Shown: in pieces, positions 1 through 8,664 of the stretch
How the letters are laid out: every line of letters begins with the position of its first letter
Position numbering within the stretch: position 1 is the first letter of the stretch
Source of the DNA: Rheinheimera faecalis
GTDB taxonomy: Bacteria; Pseudomonadota; Gammaproteobacteria; Enterobacterales; Alteromonadaceae
Assembly: GCF_021290965.1 (NCBI RefSeq)
Contig: NZ_JAJOYT010000001.1
Coordinates: 434,001-498,000, forward strand
DNA: 64,000 nucleotides
Direction of reading: 5' to 3'
Position numbers and translations under genes: made by a program
The notes under the pieces: generated by a model
What the model saw: the letters and a program-made list of their open reading frames with translations, nothing else
What the model was told of the DNA's origin: nothing
The model's database searches: none

Positions 1-362
1 CACGGGTACGTGAAGCCTTATTACGCCGTCAACGTGCTTTTAAAGAAGCTCCGGGCTTAGTCGCAGATGGCCGTGATATGGGCACTGTGGTGTTTCCACA
101 GGCAGAAGTTAAAATCTTTTTAACAGCCGACGCGTCAGAGCGCGCCAGACGGCGTTATTTAGAGTTGAAAGAAAAGGGCCATGATGTTAACATCGGCGAC
201 CTTTTGAGCGAAATACAGGCCCGTGACGAACGGGATATGAATCGCGCCGTAGCGCCTTTAAAGCCTGCAAGCGATGCATACATGCTGGATTCGACCAATA
301 AATCCATTGAACAAGTGTTGGACGAGGTTCTCAACGTCTGTAAAAAGTTGAACCAGGCCTAG
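1..362 (+). CDS. cmk: Cytidylate kinase, C-terminal part (gene runs off the left edge)
   Basis: The reading frame is open from the window edge, so this is the 3' part of a longer gene. It catalyses phosphorylation of CMP/dCMP with ATP in the cytoplasm. The visible protein has the Cmk-specific stretch with [12 protein letters not shown], then KIFLTA and the arginine-rich lid ([10 protein letters not shown]), and ends in a typical C-terminal helix. The Met at base 78 is internal, because the frame upstream still reads as Cmk ([12 protein letters not shown]). It lies directly upstream of rpsA, the usual enterobacterial and alteromonad order. Confidence 0.93.
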   Translation, partial: RVREALLRRQRAFKEAPGLVADGRDMGTVVFPQAEVKIFLTADASERARRRYLELKEKGHDVNIGDLLSEIQARDERDMNRAVAPLKPASDAYMLDSTNKSIEQVLDEVLNVCKKLNQA

Positions 363-463
363 ACCTTCACGTTGGACAGCTTGTCGCAAGGAAGATGACA
401 AGTTAACTTAGCAACCCCATGACACAGGACTGTGCGTGGAGCACTTAAACTGAAAAAGTGAAT

Positions 464-2140
464 ATGACTGAAAATTTTGCACTACTGTTTGAGGAAAGCC
501 TCAAGACTATCGAAACTCGCCCTGGTTCTATCGTTAAAGGAACCATCGTTGCTATCCATAAAGACGTAGTACTGGTTGACGCCGGTCTGAAATCTGAAGC
601 AGCAATCCCGGTTGAACAATTCAAAAACCTGGCTGGCGAGATTGAAGTGAGCGTTGGTGACATCATCGACGTAGCTCTGGACGCGGTAGAAGACGGTTTC
701 GGTGAAACCTTATTATCTCGTGAAAAAGCTAAACGCCATGAATCCTGGGTTCGCCTGGAAAAAGCTTGTGAAGATAAAGTTACTGTTATCGGTATCATCA
801 CTGGCAAAGTTAAAGGCGGTTTCACTGTCGAAGTCGATGGTATCCGTGCATTCCTGCCTGGTTCATTAGTTGACGTGCGTCCGGTACGTGACACATTACA
901 CTTAGAACACAAAGAACTTGAGTTCAAAGTAATCAAATTGGATCAGAAGCGTAACAACGTGGTTGTATCACGTCGTGCTGTGATCGAATCTGAAAGCAGT
1001 GCTGAGCGCGATACACTGTTACAAAACTTAGAAGAAGGCATGGAAGTTAAAGGTATCGTTAAGAACCTGACTGACTACGGTGCATTCGTAGATTTAGGTG
1101 GCGTTGACGGTTTACTGCACATCACTGACATGGCTTGGAAACGTGTTAAACACCCAAGCGAAATCGTCAATGTTGGCGACGAAATCCCAGTTAAGGTTCT
1201 GAAGTTTGACCGTGAGAAACAACGTGTTTCTTTAGGTCTGAAGCAAATGGGTGAAGATCCATGGGCAGCTATCGCTTCACGTTACCCAGAAGGTGCTCGC
1301 ATCACTGGTCGCGTAACTAACCTGACTGATTACGGCTGCTTCGTAGAAATCGAAGAAGGCGTTGAAGGTTTAGTACACGTTTCGGAAATGGACTGGACTA
1401 ACAAAAACATCCACCCATCTAAAGTTGTTAACTTAGGTGATTCAGTGGAAGTTATGGTCCTGGAAATCGACGAAGAACGTCGTCGTATTTCTTTAGGTCT
1501 GAAACAATGTAAAGCCAACCCATGGGAAGAGTTCGCTAAGGGCTTCAACAAGGGCGACCGCGTATCTGGTAAGATCAAGTCAATCACTGACTTCGGTATC
1601 TTCATCGGTTTAGACGGTGGCATCGACGGTTTAGTACACCTGTCAGACATCAGCTGGAATTCAACTGGCGAAGACGCTGTACGTGAATTCAAGAAAGGCG
1701 ACGAAGTACACGCAGTTGTGTTACAAGTTGACCCAGAGCGCGAGCGTATCTCTTTAGGCATCAAGCAATTAGACGAAGACCCGTTCAACGGCTACCTTGC
1801 TGATAACAAAAAAGGTGCTATCGTTAAAGGCAACGTAACTGCAGTTGACGCGAAAGGCGCTACTGTAATGCTGGAAGGTGGTGTTGAAGGTTACGTTCGC
1901 GTATCTGACATCGCTCGTGAGCGTATCGAAGACGCTACTACAGTATTAAAAGTTGGTGAAGAAGTAGAAGCTCGCCTGATGGGTGTTGACCGCAAAAACC
2001 GCGTAATCAGCCTGTCAATCAAAGCGAAATTCGAAGCTGAAGAAAAAGAAGCTATGGACACTATCAAAAAGCAGGATGATACTGATTTTGGTGGTAACGC
2101 TATGGCCGAAGCATTCAAAGCTGCTCAAAAAGCTGACTAA
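464..2140 (+). CDS. rpsA: 30S ribosomal protein S1
   Basis: Encodes a 558-residue S1, almost the same length as E. coli S1 (557). Successive S1/OB repeats are visible, with motifs such as [35 protein letters not shown] and [19 protein letters not shown]1 binds mRNA leaders on the 30S subunit and helps start translation. The start is placed at the ATG ([12 protein letters not shown], matching the family start) rather than the GTG two codons upstream. The roughly 100-bp cmk-rpsA spacer probably holds the promoter and the autoregulated leader, but I could not define them. Confidence 0.98.
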   Translation: MTENFALLFEESLKTIETRPGSIVKGTIVAIHKDVVLVDAGLKSEAAIPVEQFKNLAGEIEVSVGDIIDVALDAVEDGFGETLLSREKAKRHESWVRLEKACEDKVTVIGIITGKVKGGFTVEVDGIRAFLPGSLVDVRPVRDTLHLEHKELEFKVIKLDQKRNNVVVSRRAVIESESSAERDTLLQNLEEGMEVKGIVKNLTDYGAFVDLGGVDGLLHITDMAWKRVKHPSEIVNVGDEIPVKVLKFDREKQRVSLGLKQMGEDPWAAIASRYPEGARITGRVTNLTDYGCFVEIEEGVEGLVHVSEMDWTNKNIHPSKVVNLGDSVEVMVLEIDEERRRISLGLKQCKANPWEEFAKGFNKGDRVSGKIKSITDFGIFIGLDGGIDGLVHLSDISWNSTGEDAVREFKKGDEVHAVVLQVDPERERISLGIKQLDEDPFNGYLADNKKGAIVKGNVTAVDAKGATVMLEGGVEGYVRVSDIARERIEDATTVLKVGEEVEARLMGVDRKNRVISLSIKAKFEAEEKEAMDTIKKQDDTDFGGNAMAEAFKAAQKAD

Positions 2141-2154
2141 TTGATGCTTGTATA

Positions 2155-2184
2155 GAAGGGCTGGAGCATTTGCTCCGGTCCTTC
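2155..2184 (+). terminator. Hairpin between rpsA and ihfB (attenuator/terminator)
   Basis: A two-part stem (GAAGG...CCTTC enclosing GGAGC...GCTCC) lies just after the rpsA stop and is followed by a short AT-rich run. It probably reduces read-through from the highly expressed rpsA into ihfB. There is no long U-tract, so it may act as a processing or attenuation hairpin rather than a full terminator. Confidence 0.5.
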
Positions 2185-2209
2185 ATTCTACTGATACAGC
2201 GGAGGGTCC

Positions 2210-2494
2210 ATGACCAAATCTGAATTGATCGAAAAACTGTCTACTGATTTTTCTCATGTCCAGGTGAAAGACATCGAATCTTCAGTCAAAGAAATTCTGG
2301 AACAAATGGCCACCTCACTTGCGAATAACGAGCGTATCGAAATTCGTGGTTTTGGTAGTTTTTCTCTGCATTACCGCGCACCTCGTGTAGGTCGCAATCC
2401 AAAAACCGGCGATAAAGTGGAATTAGATGGCAAATACGTGCCTCATTTCAAACCGGGTAAAGAATTACGTGACCGGGTGAAAACTAACACCTGA
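2210..2494 (+). CDS. ihfB: Integration host factor subunit beta
   Basis: A 94-residue HU/IHF-family DNA-bending protein with the same length as E. coli IHF-beta. It shows the signature [14 protein letters not shown], the arm [12 protein letters not shown] and the C-terminal [12 protein letters not shown]. With IhfA it forms the heterodimer used in replication, recombination and, in many Mu-like phages, transposition and early promoter control. A good Shine-Dalgarno (GGAGG) precedes the ATG. Its position after rpsA is conserved. Confidence 0.97.
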   Translation: MTKSELIEKLSTDFSHVQVKDIESSVKEILEQMATSLANNERIEIRGFGSFSLHYRAPRVGRNPKTGDKVELDGKYVPHFKPGKELRDRVKTNT

Positions 2495-2529
2495 TCTCTT
2501 TTCAGCTAAAAAACGGGGTTGACGGAGTT

Positions 2530-2772
2530 TTGACCAGATTTTTTTATGTTGTATTTATTATTGCCCTGATTATTTTCGGGCTTATTCTGGGTTCCCTCAA
2601 TCAGCAAGTTGCTGAATTTAATTATCTTATTGCAAAAACAGAACTCAGAGTGGTCGATATCGCCGCTCTGTTTTTAGTTTCTGGTTTTCTGCTTGGCCTG
2701 AGTGTCTCTATGGCCTTTATTCTGAAGGCAAAAACCAAAGGTTGGTTTGCTAAATCTTCAGATAAAACCTGA
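2530..2772 (+). CDS. lapA: Lipopolysaccharide assembly protein A (YciS)
   Basis: An 80-residue inner-membrane protein with two hydrophobic segments (about residues 3-22 and 42-65) separated by NQQVAEFNYLIAKTELRVV, which resembles the NDQQVTFNYLLAQGEYRIS region of E. coli LapA. LapA works with LapB and FtsH to adjust LpxC levels and LPS synthesis. The start is a TTG: no ATG in this frame gives the first membrane segment, and a GGAG lies just upstream, though unusually close. The order ihfB-lapA-lapB supports the call. Confidence 0.85.
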   Translation: MTRFFYVVFIIALIIFGLILGSLNQQVAEFNYLIAKTELRVVDIAALFLVSGFLLGLSVSMAFILKAKTKGWFAKSSDKT

Positions 2773-2777
2773 TCCCT

Positions 2778-3908
2778 ATGCTGGAACTGTTATTTCTGTT
2801 ACTTCCTGTCGCCGCCGCTTACGGCTGGTTTATGGGCCGCAACAGCGAAAAACAAAAAGAGCTTAAGGGCAGGGCTTCTGTCACCAAAAACTTATCCTCT
2901 GGCTTAAATTTCCTGCTGACTGATCAGGAAGACAAAGCTATTGAGCAATTATTGCAATTGCTTGATGTCGAAGCCGCTACTATTGATACCTACCTGGCCT
3001 TAGCCAATCTGTTCCGTCGCCGTGGTGACTGGGATAAAGCCATTCGTATTCATGAAAAGTTGCATCAGTTAAAACTGCCAAAACAACAGGCACAAAAAAT
3101 ACAGTTTGAGCTGGCCAAAGATTACTTTAGTGCTGGTTTATACGACAGAGCCGAGCCTTTATTAAGTGCTTTGGTTCAGGCCGAAAGCATTCGTGAAGCT
3201 GTGTTAAAACAACTCTTTAGCTTATTTACAGCCACTCACGAATGGCAAAAAGCTATGGATTTCCGTGCTGTAGTAGAACAGACAGATTCCCGTTCCTTAC
3301 GTATTGGTGTGGCGAATTTTAGCTGTGAAGCCTGGCGTAAAGAACCAGCTCCGCGCGATGCGTACCGCCAGTTGATCCAACGTTATCCGGTATCCTTGCG
3401 GCCTAAATACGAGCTGGCAAAAAAGCTGATTGCCGAAGAAGAATTTACCGAAGCGCGTGAGCTGTTGCTGGCCATACTGCAACAACGGCCTCAATGGGCT
3501 GCAGAATTATTGCCTTTAGTAGAGCAGACAACTCCAGAACCGGCAGAGTGGCAACAACTACTTACTGAACTTAGCCGTAAACATAAAAACATCAGCGCTA
3601 TAGCAGAGCTGGCGCAATTTTACGCTGATGAGCAGCACCTGCAGCAGGCTGAAAATTTGCTGACAGATAAATTGAAGCAGCAGCCGAATATCCGCTTGTT
3701 TTTAAAATTCATTCAAATCAGACGGTTACAAGATCCGTCTGAGCCACATCTGGCTGAAATAGAACAAATGCTACAGGCTTATCTGGATACCAAAGTGCTG
3801 TATCATTGCCGCAATTGTGGTTTTAAAACCAAACAACCTTATTGGCTCTGTCCGTCTTGCCAGCAGTGGGAAACGGTAGAGCCAATGACCGGCATTGACG
3901 GTCGCTGA
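2778..3908 (+). CDS. lapB: Lipopolysaccharide assembly protein B (YciM), TPR protein
   Basis: A 376-residue protein with an N-terminal membrane anchor (about residues 2-18), a long alpha-helical TPR region, and a C-terminal rubredoxin-like zinc knot (CRNCGF...CPSCQQW). LapB is the adaptor that delivers LpxC to FtsH for degradation and thereby limits LPS synthesis. It starts five bases after the lapA stop, so the two genes are transcribed together. Confidence 0.95.
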   Translation: MLELLFLLLPVAAAYGWFMGRNSEKQKELKGRASVTKNLSSGLNFLLTDQEDKAIEQLLQLLDVEAATIDTYLALANLFRRRGDWDKAIRIHEKLHQLKLPKQQAQKIQFELAKDYFSAGLYDRAEPLLSALVQAESIREAVLKQLFSLFTATHEWQKAMDFRAVVEQTDSRSLRIGVANFSCEAWRKEPAPRDAYRQLIQRYPVSLRPKYELAKKLIAEEEFTEARELLLAILQQRPQWAAELLPLVEQTTPEPAEWQQLLTELSRKHKNISAIAELAQFYADEQHLQQAENLLTDKLKQQPNIRLFLKFIQIRRLQDPSEPHLAEIEQMLQAYLDTKVLYHCRNCGFKTKQPYWLCPSCQQWETVEPMTGIDGR

Positions 3909-3929
3909 TCTGACAAAGAAGAGAACGTG

Positions 3930-4637
3930 ATGAATAACACCAGTCCTATAGTGGTCGCATTAGACTTCGAACAAAAATCCGCAGCACTGAATTTAGTCAG
4001 CCAACTTGACCCGGCTTTATGTCGTTTAAAAGTCGGCAAAGAGATGTTTACTCACTTTGGCCCGGACTTTGTCAAAGAGCTGCATCAGCGCAAGTTTGAT
4101 GTGTTTTTAGACCTGAAATTTCACGATATTCCTAATACAGTGGCTAAGGCCGTCAAAGCCTCTGCAGATTTAGGCGTGTGGATGGTGAACGTACATGCCT
4201 CTGGTGGCAGCCGTATGATGATTGCAGCTCGTGAAGCCTTAGAAAGCTTCGGCAAAGAAAAACCTCTGCTGATCGCTGTCACCGTATTGACCAGTATGGA
4301 GCAAAGTGATTTAGTGGAGCTGGGTATTAATTTAACGCCACAACAGCAGGTACTTAGACTGGCAGGGCTGGTTGATAAGTCAGGCCTGGATGGCGTGGTT
4401 TGTTCTGCACAAGAAGCTGTTGAATTAAAACAGCAATTTGGTAAAGAATTCTGCTTAGTGACCCCTGGTATTCGCCCATCTTTTGCCACTGCTGATGATC
4501 AAAAAAGGGTGATGACTCCGGCTGATGCATTAAAGGCTGGTGTAGACTATATGGTGATAGGGCGCCCTATTACCAAAGCAGCCGATCCGTTATCCGCTTT
4601 ACAACAAATTTACCGGGAGATTTACCCCGCGCATTAA
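3930..4637 (+). CDS. pyrF: Orotidine 5'-phosphate decarboxylase
   Basis: A 235-residue TIM-barrel enzyme that converts OMP to UMP, the last step of pyrimidine synthesis. The catalytic Asp-Lys-Asp array is in [10 protein letters not shown] (D61, K63, D66), and the phosphate-binding C-terminal motif is VIGRPIT. The ATG at 3930 is chosen over the adjacent in-frame GTG. It follows lapB by 21 bases, the arrangement seen in E. coli. Confidence 0.96.
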   Translation: MNNTSPIVVALDFEQKSAALNLVSQLDPALCRLKVGKEMFTHFGPDFVKELHQRKFDVFLDLKFHDIPNTVAKAVKASADLGVWMVNVHASGGSRMMIAAREALESFGKEKPLLIAVTVLTSMEQSDLVELGINLTPQQQVLRLAGLVDKSGLDGVVCSAQEAVELKQQFGKEFCLVTPGIRPSFATADDQKRVMTPADALKAGVDYMVIGRPITKAADPLSALQQIYREIYPAH

Positions 4638-4654
4638 GAAAAAGGAGCTTTTAT

Positions 4655-6376
4655 TTGGATGCAGTGAATTTAACAATCCTGGTTGCAGGGGCTCTGTTTT
4701 TCTCCAGTATCGTTGCTACTCTGATCTCGGCGCGCTTAGGTGCGCCTTTATTATTAATTTTCCTCGTCATTGGCATGCTGGCCGGTGAAGACGGTTTGCT
4801 GGGCATCAAGTTCGGCAATCCTGATGTTGCTCTGCTAATTGGCTCTATTGCCCTCGTTATTATTCTGTTTGATGGTGGTATGCGTACTCATCCGGACAGG
4901 GTTCGGGTTGTATTGGCGCCAGCAGCGGTATTGGCCACTTTAGGCGTTGTGCTGACCTGTGGCATTTTAGGTGTTGCAGCATCCTACCTGTTTAATTTGA
5001 CCTTGCTCGAAGGCTTATTGTTGGGCGCCATATTGAGCTCAACTGACGCCGCTGCGGTATTTTCTATCTTCCAGTCTGCCGGCTTAAATATTAAAGAGCG
5101 GGTGGCATCCACATTGGAAATAGAGTCGGGTAGTAACGACCCTATGGCGGTGATGTTGACCTTTACTCTGGTTGGCGTTTTAGCGGGCCAAAGTGAATTG
5201 AATTGGTCCTTGTCGACCGTATTCTTTCAGCAGGCTGTAGTAGGCGCTGCAGTAGGTTATGGAGCAGGGCGCTTCTTTGTTTTGTTGTGTCGTAAACTGC
5301 CATTAAGCGCTGCCTTTTTCCCCTTATTGGCCGTCTCTTATGCGCTGCTGATCTATGGCCTAACCAACCAATTTGGTGGCAGCGGCTTTCTGGCCGTGTA
5401 TTTAATGGGCTTTTTAATAGGCAACGCCCGTTTACCACAAATTCAGCAGATTTTACGTATGCACGACGGTTTAGCCTGGCTCAGTCAAATCATTATGTTT
5501 TTGATGTTGGGTTTATTGGTTACGCCAAGTAAGCTGATGGAATATGCAATTCCTGCGCTGATACTGGCATTGGTGATGATCTTTATAGCACGGCCTATAG
5601 CTGTGTTTTTAAGCCTGGTGCCATTTCATTTTCCAAAGAAAGATCAGGTATTTATCAGCTGGGTAGGGCTTCGTGGTGCAGTGCCTATTATTCTGGCGTT
5701 ATTCCCATGGTTAGCTGGCGTGCCGAATAAAGATTTGTACTTTAACGTGGCGTTTTTCGTGGTGATTGTATCCTTGCTCATTCAAGGTTGGTCTATAGCG
5801 CCGGTAGCGCGCTGGCTGAAACTCGAAGTACCACCAGAGCCAGGCCCGGATCACTCCATGACACTCGACAGCGTCGACAGTAATGATTTGCTGCAGGTGT
5901 TGTCCTTTAAAGTCGGCAAAGGTTCACCTATTGTAGACAGCGACTGGCAGCAACTGAATATGTCACCGGATGTCAGTTACTTAGGTGTGCTGCGTAAAGG
6001 CGAATGGATCAAAGCCGAGCAAAGCCCAAGCTTTCAACTGAACGATATGCTGCTGGTATTAAGCAAAGCCAAAGATGTAAAAGCAGTCAGTGACAAAGTG
6101 TCCACCAGCGCAGAGCAAACCTCGTTGGATAAACTGGACTTCTTCGGCGACTTCGTACTAAACGGCGAAATCACCTTAAACGAGCTGGATGGCTTCTACA
6201 GCATCAAATTCGCTGAAGATCAGGACCCAACCCAAAGCCTGTCCGAATACATCACCGAGAAATTCCACAGACGTGTGGTGGTTGGCGACCAGGTACAGCT
6301 GGATCAATTAGTACTGACAGTACGTCAAATAGACGACCACGACCAGATACTACAGGTGGGTATTAAGTCGGCCTAA
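4655..6376 (+). CDS. cvrA: K+/H+ antiporter, CPA1 family (CvrA/NhaP2 type)
   Basis: A 573-residue transporter. The N-terminal two-thirds is a CPA1 antiporter domain with about 12 membrane segments, including the conserved STDAAAVFS and ESGSNDPMAV motifs with ion-binding aspartates. It is followed by a TrkA-C-like domain (about 405-480) and a C-terminal CorC/HlyC-like domain. It exports K+ in exchange for protons at the inner membrane. The start is a TTG with AAGGAG upstream and gives the expected MDAVN start; the nearest ATG is out of frame. This is the last host gene before the prophage. Confidence 0.92.
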   Translation: MDAVNLTILVAGALFFSSIVATLISARLGAPLLLIFLVIGMLAGEDGLLGIKFGNPDVALLIGSIALVIILFDGGMRTHPDRVRVVLAPAAVLATLGVVLTCGILGVAASYLFNLTLLEGLLLGAILSSTDAAAVFSIFQSAGLNIKERVASTLEIESGSNDPMAVMLTFTLVGVLAGQSELNWSLSTVFFQQAVVGAAVGYGAGRFFVLLCRKLPLSAAFFPLLAVSYALLIYGLTNQFGGSGFLAVYLMGFLIGNARLPQIQQILRMHDGLAWLSQIIMFLMLGLLVTPSKLMEYAIPALILALVMIFIARPIAVFLSLVPFHFPKKDQVFISWVGLRGAVPIILALFPWLAGVPNKDLYFNVAFFVVIVSLLIQGWSIAPVARWLKLEVPPEPGPDHSMTLDSVDSNDLLQVLSFKVGKGSPIVDSDWQQLNMSPDVSYLGVLRKGEWIKAEQSPSFQLNDMLLVLSKAKDVKAVSDKVSTSAEQTSLDKLDFFGDFVLNGEITLNELDGFYSIKFAEDQDPTQSLSEYITEKFHRRVVVGDQVQLDQLVLTVRQIDDHDQILQVGIKSA

Positions 6377-6388
6377 TCTACAGAAATA

Positions 6389-6434
6389 AGCCTTATGCCG
6401 GATAAATGAGTTGAAACAGGCGTAAGGCTTTTAA
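6389..6434 (+). terminator. Terminator after the antiporter gene
   Basis: An inverted repeat (AGCCTTATGCC ... GGCGTAAGGCT, one mismatch) is followed by TTTT thirteen bases after the stop codon. It is a likely rho-independent terminator of the rpsA-to-cvrA side and marks the end of the host block. Confidence 0.7.
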
Positions 6435-6496
6435 ACATGTTTGAATGTAGGGATTACGGCAGCGGGCTAAAGCCGATAACCCAATAATAATATTCA

Positions 6497-6524
6497 ATTT
6501 AACATAATAATCATTATGCGAATA
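6497..6524 (-). other. dif-like site, probable XerCD attachment site (attL of the inovirus)
   Basis: Read on the minus strand, the site is an 11-bp arm TATTCGCATAA, a 6-bp centre TGATTA, and an 11-bp arm TTATGTTAAAT. The second arm is identical to the XerD arm of E. coli dif, and the first keeps the CGCATAA core of the XerC arm. Many inoviruses integrate at dif using host XerC/XerD, and no integrase gene is visible in this prophage, so this is the likely left attachment site. It overlaps the last codons of the repressor gene. Confidence 0.75.
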
Positions 6525-6885
6525 AACGCGAACGGGCCAAAAATCTATGTTTACCGAAGTCTGGCACTAAGTAACTTCCAGAGATCTTCAGGACGCATAA
6601 CATCAGAGCGCCCGTTAGGAGCTTTTTTGCTAGGTTCGACCAGACCTTTCTAGCTGACTCATACTTTGTATTTTCAGCTGCAAGACTAACCAAAACCCAC
6701 TCAGCATTTAGTCCACATTTCTCAGCTATTTCAATTGCTTGTTCTTCAGTCAATGGTCTCTTACCACTTTTCGCAGATGACAGGTTTTGCTTAGTTATGC
6801 TGGTCAGCATCTTCAAAAGATCTGCATCCGTTCGCAAATTCATTTTTGTCTTTGCCAGCTCAACTAATTCTGTACTGAAGTTCAT
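6514..6885 (-). CDS. Inovirus HTH repressor (DUF3693-like)
   Basis: A 123-residue protein. The N-terminal 70 residues form a Cro/CI-like helix-turn-helix (TDADLLKMLTSITKQNLSSAKSG ... EQAIEIAEKCGLNAEWVLVSL), followed by a helical linker and a hydrophobic segment (about 90-105), as in DUF3693 regulators of Pf1-like phages. It is transcribed divergently from the phage operon across a region with two perfect palindromes. Its last codons run into the dif-like site, so the C-terminal sequence may differ in the circular phage. It probably keeps the prophage silent. Confidence 0.72.
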   Translation of the reverse strand: MNFSTELVELAKTKMNLRTDADLLKMLTSITKQNLSSAKSGKRPLTEEQAIEIAEKCGLNAEWVLVSLAAENTKYESARKVWSNLAKKLLTGALMLCVLKISGSYLVPDFGKHRFLARSRLFA

Positions 6886-6915
6886 TTTCTTAATCCTGTC
6901 TCTTTACAAAGTATT

Positions 6916-6961
6916 CAAATGTGATTACATTTGCCGAAGTTAGGTATTCAATGCTGAATAC
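6916..6961. promoter_or_regulatory. Divergent operator region of the inovirus
   Basis: Two perfect dyads lie between the repressor and the first rightward gene: CAAATGT-GATT-ACATTTG (6916-6933) and GTATTCAATGCTGAATAC (6944-6961). Their half-sites ATTCA and TGAAT also occur close by. They are the natural binding sites for the neighbouring HTH repressor. Promoter -35 and -10 boxes were not assigned with confidence. Confidence 0.6.
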
Positions 6962-6994
6962 TTTTTCTATAACTTACTTCAAAGGCGGGAACCG

Positions 6995-7228
6995 ATGAAT
7001 ACACAACAACCTCAACCAGCAACATTCGTCTGTGATTGCGGCTGGGATAATGTATTTCGCGTACTGATGACAGCTACGCACTTACTTGCAAATTGCGAAA
7101 ACTGCGGCAATCTGTACGAATTTACCCCTTTAGAGTCTCAGCAACCGGATAATTCCAAGCTTCCCGCCATTCCTGTTTCTGAGACTCACCTCCTGCCCGC
7201 TTCGTTCCGTTTGGTTAGTCAGGGCTAA
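6995..7228 (+). CDS. Small zinc-ribbon-like inovirus protein
   Basis: A 77-residue protein with CDCGW and CENCGN, four cysteines spaced like a zinc ribbon, in the first 45 residues, and a Pro/Ser-rich tail. I do not recognise the family. It is the first gene of the rightward phage operon, with GGCGGG as a weak ribosome-binding site. A role in regulation or nucleic-acid binding is possible but not shown. Confidence 0.6.
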   Translation: MNTQQPQPATFVCDCGWDNVFRVLMTATHLLANCENCGNLYEFTPLESQQPDNSKLPAIPVSETHLLPASFRLVSQG

Positions 7229-7233
7229 AAACC

Positions 7234-7644
7234 ATGAACCTACAGGACGTAATCCAGCTCAAGGAAAAAGGCGCCAAGTTCAAACTGGTCTTAGCAAAAA
7301 GCCTGTCTTTCCGTTCAAACCACTCGGATTATGAGCTGTATTTGCAGCTTAAAACCGTTGAAAGCAAAGGCGATTTACCTGTCACAGCGAATATAGCAGT
7401 TGACGCGCCAAAACACTACCTGACGCTAGAACGCTATCTGACTCAAAACTCCTTAGATTTCATCTTTTTACACAACGATGAAAAACCGTTTTCCACCGTG
7501 CTTGCAAGTGAACCTTTGGCTGGTTGCTCTCTGTGTACTATCTGCTTCAAAACTAATTTTGACGGTAGTGCAGGCTGTAAAAATTCCAGCGTTTTTTCTC
7601 AGGCTTCCGGTGGCTGGGTTTGTAATTTGCAGGCCCGCCAATGA
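7234..7644 (+). CDS. Inovirus accessory protein of unknown function
   Basis: A 136-residue protein without a recognised domain. It is probably cytosolic: no signal peptide or membrane segment is visible. It contains five cysteines near its C-terminus (CSLCTIC, then GC and VC). It starts five bases after the previous gene and ends in an ATGA overlap with the next small gene, so it belongs to the early phage operon. Confidence 0.6.
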   Translation: MNLQDVIQLKEKGAKFKLVLAKSLSFRSNHSDYELYLQLKTVESKGDLPVTANIAVDAPKHYLTLERYLTQNSLDFIFLHNDEKPFSTVLASEPLAGCSLCTICFKTNFDGSAGCKNSSVFSQASGGWVCNLQARQ

Positions 7645-7745
7645 TGCACCTATACATTTCTGCCATTCCTTACCTTGCCTGTATATCTATTGGCGCGGTC
7701 TTTGGTATTTGGCTTTGTATCATGGAGCTGTCAGACAATGACTGA
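7641..7745 (+). CDS. 34-residue membrane protein of the inovirus
   Basis: A short open frame that begins in an ATGA overlap with the preceding stop and ends overlapping the methyltransferase start. The product (MMHLYISAIPYL...) has one hydrophobic segment covering about residues 4-27 and an acidic tail (MELSDND). Tight translational coupling on both sides supports a real gene. It may be a minor virion or membrane protein; the function is unknown. Confidence 0.55.
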   Translation: MMHLYISAIPYLACISIGAVFGIWLCIMELSDND

Positions 7746-8664
7746 TGTGACTAACCAGGGAAACTTACCTGTGACCCAGCTGGAGCCAAAACCAGTTCCA
7801 GCCAGCAAATTAATCCTGTCTCTTTATCCTGGCATCGACTTGTTTTCGAAACCGTTTGAAGCTTTAGGATTCTCTGTAGTTCGCGGCCCTGACTTACTTT
7901 TAGGTCAGGACATACGTGATTTTCATGTACCTGCCGGAGTGTTTGCCGGAATTATCGGTGGCTCTCCCTGCCCTGAATTTTCAGGTTTACGCCGTTTAGA
8001 GCCAACAGGCGAAGGCTTGGAACTGCTCGGCCATTATCAGCGCATCGTCACCGAAGCAGACTGCAACTGGTGGCTTCTGGAAAACGTGGCCCGAGTACCG
8101 GACTTAAAAATTAACGGCTGGTCATGGCAGCGTTTTGATTTAAATCAAGCATGGTTCACCAACGTGAGCCGCTTGCGTCACTTCCAGTTCGGCAACAAAG
8201 ACGGTTTAACACTCAACCCGCCTAAATTTACAGGCCGCTCAGCAGAACATGCTGCCGCTGTTGCTTCTGATGACCGTTCATTTGAACACCTGAAATACTG
8301 CCAAGGGTTACCCGCTGATTTTGATTTACCAAGCTTCACCGTTGAAGGCAAAAAGCGCGCAGTTGGTAACGGCGTTCCTCTGGTACTTGGCTCAGTTCTG
8401 GCCAACTTAATCAATGAAACTGTTTACGGTGTGACTCGGCCGGCTGACTTAACTGTGACTCACCTGGTTCACTCTGTTGTGACTGAGCCAGGACAAACAA
8501 GTGTGACTAACCGGCTTTTACAATCTGTGACAGACCAGGCTATTTATCCTGTGACTCTCCGGACTGAAATTTGTGAGTGTGGTTGTGGTCGTGTTGTGAC
8601 AGGAAAAGCAAAATACGCCTCTCCAGCTTGCAGAAAGCGAACATCTAGAAGGAATGCCGCATGA
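7738..8664 (+). CDS. DNA (cytosine-5) methyltransferase with internal 8-residue repeats
   Basis: A 308-residue protein of the C5 methyltransferase family. Visible motifs are the SAM-binding start (LILSLYPGIDLFSKPF, about 25-40), the catalytic loop GGSPCPEFS (Cys78), ENV (115-117), the SRLRHF arginine motif (144-149) and the GNGVPLVLGS motif (210-219). Residues 232-279 are six 8-residue units, each starting Val-Thr. They are encoded by the 24-bp DNA repeats described separately. The C-terminus is a zinc-knot-like tail (CECGC ... PACRKR). It probably marks phage or host DNA. The start is the ATG that overlaps the preceding small gene; its stop overlaps the replication gene (ATGA). Confidence 0.85.
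   Translation: MTDVTNQGNLPVTQLEPKPVPASKLILSLYPGIDLFSKPFEALGFSVVRGPDLLLGQDIRDFHVPAGVFAGIIGGSPCPEFSGLRRLEPTGEGLELLGHYQRIVTEADCNWWLLENVARVPDLKINGWSWQRFDLNQAWFTNVSRLRHFQFGNKDGLTLNPPKFTGRSAEHAAAVASDDRSFEHLKYCQGLPADFDLPSFTVEGKKRAVGNGVPLVLGSVLANLINETVYGVTRPADLTVTHLVHSVVTEPGQTSVTNRLLQSVTDQAIYPVTLRTEICECGCGRVVTGKAKYASPACRKRTSRRNAA
7746..7793 (+). repeat. 24-bp TGTGACT repeats, cluster 1 (2 units)
   Basis: Two units beginning TGTGAC at 7746 and 7770, exactly 24 bp apart, within the first codons of the methyltransferase gene. The consensus with clusters 2 and 3 is TGTGACTnnCCnGG followed by ten variable bases. The second unit is degenerate after TGTGAC. Confidence 0.7.
8430..8573 (+). repeat. 24-bp TGTGACT repeats, cluster 2 (6 units)
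   Basis: Six consecutive units start at 8430, 8454, 8478, 8502, 8526 and 8550 with constant 24-bp spacing. They lie in the 3' part of the methyltransferase gene, 88 bases before the replication-protein start. Because 24 is a multiple of three they encode an in-frame eight-residue repeat. The same motif reappears outside a gene just before zot, so conservation seems to act on DNA or RNA and not only on protein. Confidence 0.85.

Noticed and set aside
445..936. Minus-strand open frame opposite rpsA
   Set aside because: Shadow of a highly expressed gene with strong codon bias; no start context or conserved domain.
8430..8573. CRISPR array interpretation of the 24-bp repeats
   Set aside because: Units are directly joined without unique spacers of CRISPR length, only a short core is conserved, and no cas gene is present.
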